From: Adenophora triphylla var. japonica
Lineage: Eukaryota; Streptophyta; Magnoliopsida; Asterales; Campanulaceae
DNA: 64,000 bases
Reading direction: 5' to 3'
Assembly (NCBI GenBank): GCA_022495995.1
Contig: JAFEMH010000756.1
Span: 558,001-622,000 of the forward strand
Positions 44,474 to 55,689 of the stretch are shown one piece after another. The position numbers were made by a program, and so were the translations under genes. The notes below the pieces were generated by a model. The model made no database searches. It was not told the DNA's origin and worked only from the letters and a program-made list of their open reading frames with translations. Numbering within the stretch: the stretch's first letter is position 1; each line of letters starts with the position of its first letter.

Positions 44474-46041
44474 TAAATGCTTACTTTACATTTTTTTAAT
44501 AATTAAACATTGATTTTTATTTGGAATAAGTGAGGCGTAGATTTCTTTAAATTTATTTTTAAATTATAAAGTTTAGATATTGTTTTATTATTTTCCGTGT
44601 TTATATATTCCAGCTCTATTTTGACATATTTGGAAGTCTTTGCTGGTATTTGTGACAAAAAGCGGCTTTGAATTATTCCTCTTTGTTGCAATGTTGTTTG
44701 AAGTACATTTGTGAAAAATTGCTGGAGGGATTGTATGGGCTGAAAGTTTTTTTTTTTTTTTCTGTGATTCTGACATTCAATTAGGTATTATCCTTTGCTG
44801 TGTAGCCTGTTAGGTGTAAATTCTTTTTTTTTGGTATTGAAATTGTGGAGTGCATAGATAGCCTCGGTCCATTGTCAAAAGCGTTGTCAATGATTGAATG
44901 CGAGTGCAAGAGTTAATTCCTTTTCTTTTTCTTTTTTTTGTTGCAAGCCTATCTGTAGTTCTTTGTTTTCGATTTCTATATGTTTCTAAAACTTATAAGA
45001 TGTATTATTGTTTCCTAGCATGTTTACGATTTGGACGAAAGCATCTCTTGCTCATAGAATTTTGGATTTAGGTACGTTCTCTTTGTCTTTCGTTTGCCTC
45101 ATTACTTTTACTGAGCTCTAGCTGATAACTTTTTAACATGTGTGTAGCCTTAGTATTTCTCAATTTGATCTTTTGAACCGTTCCCCATTTTCACGATTAT
45201 GTTAATTTATGATATGTTCTTTGTCTATCTACGGGAAAAATTTGTAAGTTCTTTCTCCGGTTCAGTTCTCCGGATAGAGTAGTATCTAAATGGGGTTTTT
45301 TGATAGGTATGGAATTCTGAAAGCTCACAATGTTGATGACGACGATGATGTGGTTGCTCTAGAAAGGAAAATGCATATTGCAGAAATTCCTCCAAATACC
45401 TGGAAGCACGGAGAGATTAAGGTATTGAAATCTTGCTCTGAAGTAGTGGTTACTTATGTCAAAATTAGTGAATTATCATTTCATGAATGGGAAGATACAT
45501 CCTCTCTGAAGTTGTGGTTACTTATGTCAAAAATAGTGGTTACTTATGTCAAAAAATAATGAACTTTATGCACTCCATCTGTTTGTCTCAATGTCTGAAC
45601 AAAATACAGCTTGACCCTCCCTCCCTTTCATTGCATTGCATTATTATTATTTTTAAATCATATCTTTCGTCCCATAAAAATAGCCTATTGGTGTGAAACT
45701 ATATGGGCTTCGTTAGATGAGAGGTAGAACCTGCTAATTAATGCACAAACTTTTATTCATCATTGGAAAATCTTTGCCTCTGATGATTTTAAACATAAGA
45801 AGAAAAGCACAAGAGGAGGAGACCAAGGTAACCGAAACTCACCTTTCCAAGACTTTTAATCACCTTAGTGATGCAATATTACTAAATGCAAGTTTATGTA
45901 CATGAACCAATTACTCATTGCTTTGACAAATAAATGTCTCGGAAAAGAATGTGAAAGGTAGTTAATGGTGAGTAATGGAGTGCTTAGAATAACGAGAAAA
46001 AGAGTCTTTGATGGGGGTGGGGATATAAGTGGGGGTACTGA
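44474..46041 (+). other. Helitron 3' region with possible captured exons
   Basis: Mostly AT-rich. Two exon-like blocks bounded by AG and GT, 45020-45071 and 45307-45422, stand out. The second is open as YGILKAHNVDDDDDVVALE..., ending PPNTWKHGEIK before GTATTG. Helitrons often carry pieces of host genes, but I do not recognise this one. A repeated GTGGTTACTTATGTCAAAA phrase follows at 45440-45560. Confidence 0.35.
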
Positions 46042-46073
46042 CCTGTGCGGTCCGCACGGGCTCGGAGTACTAG
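46042..46073 (+). terminator. Helitron 3' terminal hairpin and CTAG end
   Basis: CCTGTGCGG / CCGCACGGG forms a 9-bp stem (one G-T pair), 13 bases before the element's last base; the end is CTAG followed by host T. This is the standard Helitron transposition terminator. Confidence 0.95.
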
Positions 46074-46260
46074 TATATATTGTGATGGATGATAACTATT
46101 GACTAATGATTTACATTAACAAAAATACAAAAGGAAAGAATATTGTCAACTATGGTAGCTACAGTCATGGAAAGCTACAATCATGGAAATCAAGAAAATA
46201 AGAATTATACAGTGCTATGTTTTAGGAGAACTGGATATTGAGTTGATATTTTCCTTAATA
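46074..46260 (-). repeat. 5' LTR of the copia element, part 2
   Basis: Matches 32556-32744 with a few substitutions (TATATTGTGATGG against TATATATTACAATGG at the joint), ending TTCCTTAATA as does the left LTR. Confidence 0.92.
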
Positions 46261-46265
46261 ATAAT

Positions 46266-46318
<53 letters not shown>
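46261..46318. repeat. ATA/AT microsatellite
   Basis: ATAATAATAA then a long TA run; with the TA run at 32472-32503 it is the split target of the copia element. Confidence 0.9.
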
Positions 46319-46319
<1 letters not shown>

Positions 46320-46602
46320 TCCCTCCGTCCCAAATTAGTGTAGATTTATTTTTCTTTGATCCGTTTCAGATTAGTGTGGACTGTCAAAAATGGCAAATAA
46401 TCTTTATTATTTCACTCAATCATTCTCTCTCCTACTTTACTTTTACACTCACAACACCAATCAACTTACTATTCCTCTCACTCATTCTCTCTCCTATTTA
46501 ATTTTTCATACTCACAAACACCTCATTCCATTATTTATCTCTCTTACTTTTTCTTAATTTGTGTGCCAAAAATTTTGGTCCACACTAATATAAGACGGAG
46601 GG
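46319..46602. mobile_element. Stowaway MITE
   Basis: Starts CTCCCTCCGTCCCAAATTAG and ends with CTAATATAAGACGGAGGG, inverted partners, flanked by TA. 284 bp. Confidence 0.9.
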
Positions 46603-46608
46603 TATATA

Positions 46609-46707
46609 CTCCCTCCGTCCCACACCAATTGATACTTATTTCCTTTTTGGTCCGTCTCACACCAATTGATACTTACCCAAAATGGAATGGAATCTTCACT
46701 ATTTACT
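46609..46707. mobile_element. Stowaway MITE, left part only
   Basis: CTCCCTCCGTCCCACACCAA begins only six bases after the previous Stowaway and is followed by a repeat of CACACCAATTGATACTTA. It breaks off near 46707 where gypsy LTR sequence begins; the right half should lie beyond the far end of that element, outside the window. Confidence 0.75.
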
Positions 46708-48829
46708 GTGATGATGTGTCGCCATTTCGCGGGAAAAAATTCGATTTTTCGCGTTTCTTTGAAAAAAACCAAATAAAACCCGGGAAAAAGAACGGAGTCG
46801 CCACGCCATTTTTGTTTTAAGGGCCAAAACTTTGAAAAATGCCCGAGATCAGAAATTTGGGTTCGGAGGTCATGTTACACGCCGGGAAGGACGTTAGTGT
46901 GCACCCGGAATGCCTCGTAAAACGAGTCTTCCAAGCTGAAAATCATTTGTGTGTGTGTGTGTGTGTGTGTGTTTTGGCCAAAATAATTTGAAACTCAGAA
47001 AAGTAAAAATTGGGATATCCTTTTAAGACTTTAAACTGATCCCATGATTTTTTGAAAGATTTTTGGATTGAGATTTGGTACTCAAAAGACCTTTTGAAGT
47101 TGAGAGCCACTTCTGCCAGAATGAAAAAGGCAGTGGACCTTTGATTTTGAAATAGATTCAAGGGTCTTAAAACTTCATAATCTGGATAAACTCAGAGAAT
47201 GAAAGTTGTTCCAGACACCTTAAATAAGATTTGTGCGAAGGAATTTTCCATTTTGGAGAAGATTTGAGGGGTCAAAACCTTCTGGAAACCTCAGATATGA
47301 GATCTGGATTCCCAGAAGCTGATGAACTAGCCTCTGAAAGAAAATTTGAAAAGAGGAGTTTTACTCACCCAAAAAATAAAGTAAAAATATGTATGGAAAT
47401 ATCAGGATGTTGGCTACAAAAAGTGTTTTGTAGTCAATACCAAATTCCACATTTATCTGTGTCCAAAAAATTAGACCATGGACTGAGGTCTGAGGAAATT
47501 GCTACTGGACAGCAACTTCTCAAGAAAGAAAATATGATTTTAAGGGGGGTTTTGCATCCATGCTTGTCCCCATTTCCATAGGTTTTGGTTAGTGATCACT
47601 TGACATTTTAGTGGTGAATCAACTATACCAAACCATCCTTGGGGTACATTAGGACTAAGCACTTCATTTGCTTGGGAAGGGGAATTTTATCCTTTGAAAA
47701 TGAGATTTGATGCTTGAAAATGGTTTTTAGGTTTTTGAAAATGCATTTGCAAGAAAACAAGAACACATTAAAGAAAATGTTGATCCTTGTAGAAGATCAT
47801 CCATGGAGATGGACTTCCATGGTGATCTTCTTGGATCTTAAGACAAGAAGAAGAATGAACTACATTTTGTAGTTTGAAGATGCATGCATGGATGAGAGAT
47901 TTAGGGTAAGAAGAGGGAGGTTATACCTATCTTCCTTGATTTTGTGTTTGAATATTTGGGTTCAAGGCTTGAATGTGTTTAGGGTTTGAATTTGAGAGTG
48001 AGTGTGAGTTGGGAAAGATTCAAGAGAAAATGGTGACAATTCAAGTGAATTCTCACTTTGTTTTCTCTCTATATTTACTTGCCAGGAGGTTCGGTGCAAA
48101 TTGTGTTGTGGCTCCTTATTTTTGTAGTGGAGGGCTCAATTTATAGCCCTCTGAAATGACAAAGATGTCCGCGCGGACAAGGTTGGTAGCGTGCCTTTGT
48201 TCATTAAATGCGGCTCCGAGGCTTTGGACAAGAAGAATAATCTTTTGAAAATTCAAATTAACGACAGTTTATGTTTCCGGCCATTTCTATTTTTGGTTTT
48301 CTTCCTTTGTTTTGCTTTTTAAGATTCTTTTTGAGGTTTAACCTTAAATAACAATGCCCATTTTACCCTCACTTTGTTAGAAAAGTTAGGAATGTTAGGA
48401 AATGTTAGTAATGTTATAACTTTCGTTAATTTTCTAACGAAAATTCTAACAAGCTCAAATTGGAGCACTTACAGTAGCCCCTCGGCGACGGCGCTTTCGA
48501 AGGAAGCGGGGTCGTCGATAAGAGTAAGGCTCCATATTTGGCGGGATGATTGAGTGATCGGGTGGCTGAACCTAGCGATAGGCTACCTACGTATCCCGAA
48601 TGGGAATCAAGCCAGCCGTAGTTCGGGTCTTTGACCACAGGAGATGATGGCGTTTTAGGTGCCTCGAACGATGAGCGAGTTACGCGGTTGGTTCTTTGGA
48701 GAGAAACTTCTGGCAGGGATAAGAGATGACCATTTTCGGTCGGATGGCTATCCGCTCTGGGGGATAGGAATGACCATTTTCGGTCGATGGCTATCCGCTG
48801 CTGGGGATGATTGCGATTTATCGCTTTCC

Positions 48830-49104
48830 TAGTGATAGCGTCTTAGGTGCCTCGGACCTTGGAGATGGCGTTTTAGGTGCCTCGAACCTTGGAGATGGCG
48901 TTTTAGGTGCCTCGAACCTTGGAGATGGCGTTTTAGGTGCCTCGAACCTTGGAGATGGCGTTTTAGGTGCCTCGGACCTTGGAGATGGCGTTTTAGGTGC
49001 CTCGAACCTTGAAGATGGTGTTTTAGGTGCCTCGAACCTTGGAGATGGCGTTTTAGGTGCCTCGAACCTTGAAGATGGCTTTTTAGGTGCCTCGGACCTT
49101 GATG
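48830..49104. repeat. 30-bp tandem array in LTR A, about 9 copies
   Basis: Unit GGAGATGGCGTTTTAGGTGC + CTCGAACCTT, with single-base variants (GAAGATGGTG, CTCGGACC). As 30 is a multiple of three it makes an artificial repeat protein. Confidence 0.95.
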
Positions 49105-49349
49105 GCCTTTCGGTGGACTTTGTCTGCTGCCGAAGGAGAGGGTGACCGTTTTGGTCGAGGGGATGGACCTAATGATAGGCTACCTACGTATCCCGAATGG
49201 GAATCAAGCCCTTTCGTAGTTCGAGATCTTCTAGAGATTTCGTTGGCTTTTGGGATTCCGTTGACTTTCTTTGGGGATTTTGTTAGCCTTTCTTTGAGGA
49301 AAATCGGACGTATTCGTCAGGAAATCGGTCTTACGTTTGGCTAGTTGGA

Positions 49350-49980
49350 TGATTTTGATGAAAGATACGGGATCTCGTTATCTTTCTCGAGGAGATCGGA
49401 CTTACGTTTGGCTATAGGAAATTTGATGAAAGATACGGGATCTCGTTATCTTTCTCGGGAGATCGGTCTTACGTTTGGCTGCAGGGAATGATTTTGATGA
49501 AAGATACGGGATCTCGTTATCTTTCTCGGGAAATCGGTCTTACGTTTGGCTAGCCGTTTGATGATTTTGATGAAAGATACGGGATCTCGTTATCTTTCTC
49601 GGGGAAATCGGTCTTACGTTTGGCTAGGAGGATGATTTTGATGAAAGATACGGGATCTCGTTATCTTTCTCAAGGAGATCGGTCTTACGTTTGGCTTGCC
49701 GTTGAGGAAATTGATGAAAGATACGGGATCTCGTTATCTTTCTCGGGAGATCGGTCTTACGTTTGGCTAGGGGATAATTTTGATGAAAGATACGGGATTC
49801 CGTTATCTTTCTTGGGGAGAGAATCGGTCTTACGTTTGGGGGATAATTTTGATGAAAGATACGGGATCTCGTTATCTTTCTCGGGAGATCGGTCTTACGT
49901 TTGGCTGCCGAGGGAATGATTTTGATGAAAGATACGGGATTCCGTTATCTTTCTCAGGAAATCGGTCTTACGTTTACGTT
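49350..49980. repeat. About 70-bp tandem array in LTR A, 9 copies
   Basis: Each unit has GATGAAAGATACGGGATCTC, GTTATCTTTCTCGGG and GATCGGTCTTACGTTTGGCT; spacers of 0-12 bp vary between units. The last phrase also forms the array of element B at 60130-61000. Confidence 0.95.
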
Positions 49981-50278
49981 TGTGCCGTTTGATGATTTTC
50001 TTGGCGAGGCGACTTTGGTTAACTTTGGTTAACTCTGTCAAGTTGGGGACTAAAGCTGCGAGTCCCAGTTTTAAAGGGCAAAAGGGTCATTTTGACCACG
50101 ACAATCCTATCCGCGCGGAGAGGACTTGAAAGTCGGGGGTAATAATGAGGGACGCCCTTCTCCTTCCCCATTCGGTTTTTGAAATTCTGCATTTACGAGA
50201 GAGAGAGAGAAAGCAGGATTTCACCATTTTTGGCCAAGAAAGCTTGAAAATCCTTCATTTTCTTTGATTTTTCGAGCA

Positions 50279-53235
50279 ATGGAACACGGGGAAGGTGCTT
50301 TTCAAGGCCAAGGGCGTGGCCGGTGGCGGAGAGCGATTGGAGCTCCTCCGGATGAGGAGGCACTATACTCTCTCGCAATCGATTGCGGAGGAGCCCTACC
50401 CGTGCTTGGCAACATTGGGCTTGATCAGAGTCTCGAGCGGTATACTTCGAATCTTTTCATTCCCTTTGTTGATTTATTGCTTGGTGATTTTTGAATATTT
50501 TTTTTTTTGAAAATTAGAACGATTGATGTTCTTGGCTTTGAATCTTGATTTTGATGCTTTGCATGTTATGAGTATATGAGTAACCCAAAATGTGCATTTT
50601 GCTTGGAAAAAGAATTGGCATTTTTACCATTTTTTTTTGGTATCCAAAAATTATGGATGAAAATTGTGATTTTTTTTTTGAAATTTGAATATTGATTTTT
50701 GATGATATGCATGTTGCAATGAATTTGTTGGTGTTCCAAAATGTGCATTTTTCTTGAGAAAAGAATTGGCATTTTGCCAACATGGGATGATGATATAAAT
50801 GTATGATTTTTGATTGATTTTTTTTTTGAAAAGTGGGACGGATTTTTTCTCCCGTTGATTGAATGCATGTTATGTATGCATGTTATTTTATGAAAATGGG
50901 ACGGAGTTTTTACTTCCGTAAGATGTAGGATTTTTTTTTTTTGAGATGATGAACGATATGCGTGCATGCATAGGAACTTTTTTTTTTTGAAAATGGGACG
51001 GAGTTTTTACTTCCGTAGGAATGCATTTTTGATGAATGCATTGGGATTTCTTTGAAAAGTTGTTCTCTTTTTTTTTTTTGTGCGAGAAAAATGGGGTTAT
51101 GCTCATTGTATCTTTGTTATCTTTGTCGACTTTTCTTTGAAATTTCATGATGCATATGTATGCTCTTTTTTTTTTTTGTGCAAATGCAAATGCAATATTT
51201 TTTTTGACATTTTCTTCTTCTTTTTTTTTATTGCAGGGTGGAAACAACTACGTTACGGAGCAGCTGAACAAGATGAAGACTCGAGGATCGGTGGAGTCTA
51301 TGGTTGACTTGTGGGACCGGCTTCCGAATGCGGGCCGAGGAGCTTTGCCTTAGGAGTCAGAGACAGTCCGTTGTTGAGACCGGGCTTTGGGAGTTTGTTG
51401 AGTGCTTGAGGGGCTGGTCAAGTTCCCTAAGAGCAAGGGCGATGTTCGCTTTAGCGCGGCAGGTGGGATGCGACCCACACGTTTCACTTCTTTTGGGGTG
51501 AGGCTACGGTTACGCCTTCGACTATGCTTTGCGATCACGGGTTTTGTCCTTCAATGGGACGCGGCATTGAGTGGCGGGGCGGCTACGGCGTGCGGTCTGC
51601 GAGCTCTTACAGGATTTTCCTATTCCCAAAAGGGGATGGGGATGGAGTGTGCGGTGGTCTACGGGAAGATTGTGGAGACCATTGTGAGCTATGAGGCTGG
51701 GGAGGAGAGTATAGGCGCCGATCAGATTGCCGGGGCCGTCTTGTGGTTTGCTTTTTCGAGCACCCTCTTTGGGCATGCTTTGAGGACGGCGATCTTTGCC
51801 TTCTTGAGGTCCTTGGAGGACATGGAGATGGTGGAGACGTCTCTGAGGAGAGGCCGGTGGCGCGAGCTTTATTTTGCTCTCGATAGGTACGGCCAGGAAG
51901 GCTGTGAGCTCCTTATCTTGCTTTGAGTTTGCCACTGGAGGTATAAGCTCTCTTTTTGCTTTCCCCTCCTTCTCTTTTTTTTTGAGCACACACTTTTCTT
52001 TTTGCCTTTGGATTGATTTGATTTTTACCTTTCGCGGTATGGGCGTTGGAGTTTTTCCACGTCACGATGTGGCGGCGGCCGGCGGAGTACGTCGGGCGTA
52101 TCCGGCCATGCGCTCTTGGTCCAAGCATGCCCGAGAAGATAAGCTCCGGGGCGCACGACTCTCAGGTACGCGGATTGCCTTCCTTTGACGGAGGCTGAGA
52201 CGGACGAGAGGATGATATTTTATCCTTGGGATCGTTTCGAGTGGCGCGGTGAAGGCGCGAGATTTGGGCTGTGCGGCGGAGGATTACGAGAGGTCGACTG
52301 CGATGCCTATTATGCAGGAGAGAGGGTGACGCGCCGGCATGGCGTGAACTCGCCTTTGAGGACACCGGTGGAACCTCCCGCCGATATGATGCACCAGTGA
52401 CGGATCGCGACACTGGGATGACTACGAGCCGGCCCGGCACTTCTCGGCATTTGTGGCGGCGAGCCGTACCCGTATTTGTTTTGAGGAGGCGAGGATGCCT
52501 CGGGTTACGGATAGAGAGGGCTTGGGATCCCGCGGTACCCTCGGACGGATTTTCATATATCCCGGGATGGGGTCCGATTGAGGGTGCGAATCCCTCGGCT
52601 GGCGGCTTCCACGAGCTTTCCGGCCTCGTCAGGGTATGAAGGTATGGCTTCACCTTTTCCCCTTCTTTTTTTGCTTTTGTCTTTTCTTTTCTTTCTGTCA
52701 TCATTTTTTTTTCGCTTCAAGCTGTTTCGATGCTTTTGCTTTTGTGCGGTTTTCGGAGGTGGTCGTCGAGAAGCTAACGAAGCAAGTGATCGGAGCTAAG
52801 AGATTCATCGGGAGGATGGTCGCTTGCGGGGCTCCTCGAGGCTAGAGCAAGGCGACCACGGCCGGCGCACTGTCGGAGCGGGAGAGCTTCCCCTGATTCG
52901 TTCGGAGACTTCTTGAGAGACTCCTCTGTCTCCTCTCATTGATCCCCGCGGTGCGCCTTCGGATCACGTCATTCTCGGGGATCCACACGGGCGGGGACAC
53001 GTTTGGCGGCATGGTGGAGTCGTCTTCGTACGTCCGGGAGTCAGACGCCTTCACCTTCGGATACGATTTTTCGCGAGATCTCGGCTTGCCCTATCGGGCG
53101 TGCCGGTTGGTCTCAGCGAGCCTCTTTACGGAGACGAGGACGATTACGAGCAGAGATCTTCAGGGCTCCTGAGGAGGCGGGCCCGAGCCGCAAGAGGGAT
53201 CGGGGGCAGACATCGGGCGCTAGGGATTCTGATTG
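50279..53235 (+). pseudogene. Plant-mobile-domain ORF, antisense to retroelement A
   Basis: Exon 1 from ATG 50279 (MEHGEGAFQGQGRGRWRRA) to a donor near 50438; exon 2 after TTTATTGCAG at 51238. Exon 2 reads VDLWDRLPNAG, LRARAMFALA and, in a shifted frame, THTFHFFWGEAT, the PMD hallmark. Then GFVLQWDAALSGG, IGADQIAGAVLWFAFSSTLFG, LRSLEDME and LYFALDRYG end at a donor GGAG|GTATAAG (about 51940), matching the PMD core order. Later exons (52030-52165, about 52250-52400, 52790-53235) give AAAGGVRRAYPAMRSW and a C-terminus EEAGPSRKRDRGQ. At least one frameshift (about 51475) and an in-frame stop (51352) break it. Function in the element unknown; PMD genes are known both as host genes and on transposons. 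Confidence 0.7.
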
Positions 53236-53715
53236 ATTACCCCCCCCTGATTTTTTTTTAGACTGATTTTCTGAGATTTTGAGATTTATGACTGGGATTG
53301 AGATTGAGATTTGTACAGCTTATGCACACATTTTTTTTCTTCTTCTTTTCTTCTTTTTTTTTTGGAATGTAATAATTTAGGATTTTATTTTATGGATGCA
53401 ATGCAGTATGAATGCAGTGTTGCATGAGCCTTGGTTTTTTTTTTTGGCAAGGGTGTTTGGTATATGGACTGGTTTGGGGAGGTTTTTGCACAGGTTTCGA
53501 GCAACCGGGACGGAATATTCCTCTTTTGGTGTAGCGGCTTGAGGTACATTGCGAGATTTTACGATGGAAAGCAAACATATCCGCGCGGAGGAGTCACTGC
53601 ATCGACATTGTCCTTTAATTTTGCTACAGATCTGGTCTCACTTTATTTCAAATTCAAATATCCTCTTCAACCTCCAGTCCAAACAGCCATTTTCGGGGAG
53701 AAAGAGAGAAAATCC

Positions 53716-54979
53716 ATGGAAAACCTTAGAAAAGCTCCATCAAAATTGTCCCAAGAATCCCAAATGTCGTTTTTCAACAAGTTCAAGGATTGGTTCCGGG
53801 AGATTATGCATGAGAGGAGGTCCTTCTTTGAAGAAAGGTACCAGGTGAAGTGCTTATGGTCTCTCAAGGAATTGATTCCGGATTATGAGCTTTTGAGGGC
53901 TTCTTCCTCATTTTGGGACACTAGAAGGCATGTCTTTTGCCTTTCCTTCAATGAGATTGTTCCATTGTGGAAGAATTTCGGGCCTTGCTTGGAGGTCGGA
54001 GGTGGAAGAGATAGCGGTTCCCTTTGCCGGAGGAGGGCTTCTTTTGTTGACGGTGTGCGTCCTCCTTCATCTTTCCCCGGAGGAAGCGCAAGAGTATGAT
54101 CCGTGGTCGAACATTTTGATATTTCCGGCCTTCCCGATAGGTTTAGGGGCCTAGGCTTTGTGGATGATGCCTATTGGGATGCCTTTGCACTTTGTATGTT
54201 TGGCACCTGTTCATGGTCTATTCCTTTGGGATTTGCCATCGGTCTTTCTTGGATGTAGTCGTTCACTGTCGCACAGGCGAGAGATGTCGTTCCTTTGATT
54301 TTGGGAGAGACTTTTCATGCTCTCGATAGGGCGCTACCGGGAAGCGGTATATGCGCGAGGCGGCCGTTCCTCTTGACCACATGTGGGCGATGGAGCGTTT
54401 GGGGATTCTTCGGGAAACTCCCGACATGATCCCGAAGCCTTGGACATTTGCCGGGAGGGGGTTCTTTGTGGATTTTGATGATCGGGGCTCATGGGAGCGT
54501 TGGATGGCTGGTCTCCGGACGAAGATATCGAGATGGTCGGTGCCTTGTTGGCGGGTGGAGACTCGCGAGTGCTTCGAGGATGGGTCTCATGTGGTCATGC
54601 TTAGGGGCTTTCTCGGTCCGGCTTCTATATTCCGGCTTTAGTTACGAGACGGTTTGGCACAGGCGAGGTTCCTTTGGGGGACTTTGATGATATAGCCACC
54701 GGGGTGGTGGCTCTGTTTCTATGGATGATCCCTCGGTGTTTCCATTTCTTTCCCGAGCATGGAGGTATGATGCCTTTCCTCCTCGGGTTATTCTCGGCGT
54801 CAGGCACGGTGTTCACGACCACTTGGTACCTGGATTGGTATGAGAGGCATGCAGGAGAGACTCGGGTGGCTATTTTGAGACGGCGTGAGGCCATTGTGGG
54901 TGCGGAGGACTGGCATTTACGAGAGGAGGAGGGCCGGCGAGGGTCAACCCTCATGATAGGAGCGGAGACGCAGCTGTGA
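53716..54979 (+). pseudogene. Second antisense ORF (DUF7745-like), frameshifted
   Basis: From ATG 53716: MENLRKAPSKLSQESQMSFF, then WSLKELIPDYELLRASSSFWD, VFCLSFNEIVPLW, in the next frame VEEIAVPFAGG and SPEEAQEYDPW; after 54351 PLDHMWAMERLG, WERWMAGLRTKISRWSVPCW, then VPLGDFDDIATGVVALFLWM and RRREAIVGAEDW. The order (RALxxFWD, PTLEEY-like block, late W..W pair, RRFG) resembles the plant DUF7745 family that travels with gypsy elements; that family name is from memory. At least three frame changes. A fairly GC-rich, sparsely intronic region. Confidence 0.5.
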
Positions 54980-55499
54980 CCGGCCCATGAGGCTTACGTC
55001 AAGAGACGAGGAGAGGAGGGCTCCTATGCTACCGGCTAGGCTACGGGAGATGAGAGATGACGCTAGGGCTACTAAGGCCACTGACAGAGGTTGGTTTGAT
55101 AGATCTTTGTTCCTATACAGGAGCTTGGTAGGAGGAATACCGACATTTTCTGTTCGGAAGAAGAAGACTCGAAGGGGAAGAAGAGGGGAGAGGCCGATTC
55201 GAGTGGCTTGGAGTGACTACGAGTTTTCAGTATCCCTTTCTTGCCATGCGAGACACATTAGTTTGATTATGTATCTTAGTTTTTAGCGAGGTTGCCGGTT
55301 GTAGGAATGAATCGGGCTTAGACTCATCAAAAAGTTTTTAACTTGCAATGAATATTTGAATTGCTTGAGTTTTCGAGGCAGCTTTTATGGTCGTCGGTTG
55401 TATTGATGTCAAAGTATGACTTTTATTTGTGTTTTAGACCGAACCGTTTAATTTGCCTACGTTCCCCTCATTTTGAGGAGCTCGGGTCTTCGTAGTTCA

Positions 55500-55680
55500 A
55501 CACGATTTTTTTGTTGTTTTTTTTTTTTTTTTTTTTGTTTTTTTTTTTTTTTTTTTTGTTTTTTTTTTGTTTTTTTTTGGTGCAACCACATTTTTACCTA
55601 GGCCGCCCTTTTCGGGTTTTCAACCTAGTTGGGTATTACTCTTTTAGCACTCTTTTTTTGTTTCTTTTTTTTTTTTTTTT
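55500..55680. repeat. Poly-T tracts
   Basis: Three long T runs interrupted by single G bases and one AGGCCGCCCTTTTCGG phrase; on the minus strand they are A-rich and lie just after the integrase end. Confidence 0.85.
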
Positions 55681-55689
55681 ACGCGTAGT

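Larger units (their letters stand above)
37042..46073 (+). mobile_element. Autonomous-type Helitron inserted between A and T of the copia LTR
   Basis: The 5' end is TCTATAATACAATAGAC after an A; the 3' end is a GC hairpin (46042-46060), then CTCGGAGTA and CTAG before a T. Comparison with the intact left LTR proves both ends to the base and shows no target duplication, as Helitrons behave. It contains one RepHel gene in the same orientation as the element. Confidence 0.95.
32504..46260 (-). mobile_element. Ty1/copia retrotransposon, right LTR split by a Helitron
   Basis: The left LTR is 32504-32744. The right LTR is 36990-37041 joined to 46074-46260, with the 9,032-bp Helitron between; the two pieces rejoin at the same point as in the left LTR. 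Without the Helitron the element is 4,725 bp, a normal copia length, in minus orientation, with primer site, gag, protease, integrase, RT and RNase H in copia order. It lies in an AT microsatellite (TA run on the left, ATAATA/TA run on the right), so no 5-bp duplication can be proved. Confidence 0.92.
46708..50200 (-). repeat. 3' LTR region of element A, no gene
   Basis: Shares with element B the head GAGTCGCCACGCC...CCTCGTAAAACGAGTCTT followed by a GT run (46949-46972), the CCCCTCG...CTACGTATCCC...GGGAATCAAGC block (48480-48612, again 49178-49210), and tandem arrays. A palindromic TCCGCGCGGA occurs at 48170 and 50108. Frames seen here translate the tandem repeats only. The inner LTR edge is not located precisely. 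Confidence 0.6.

Noticed and set aside
48807..49145. Plus-strand frame with GVLGASNLGD repeats that looks like a repeat protein
   Set aside because: The frame exists because the tandem unit is 30 bp, a multiple of three; it lies inside LTR DNA.
48830..49980. Possible CRISPR-like array because of regular repeats
   Set aside because: Units are contiguous or have short related spacers, none unique, and the genome is a plant's.
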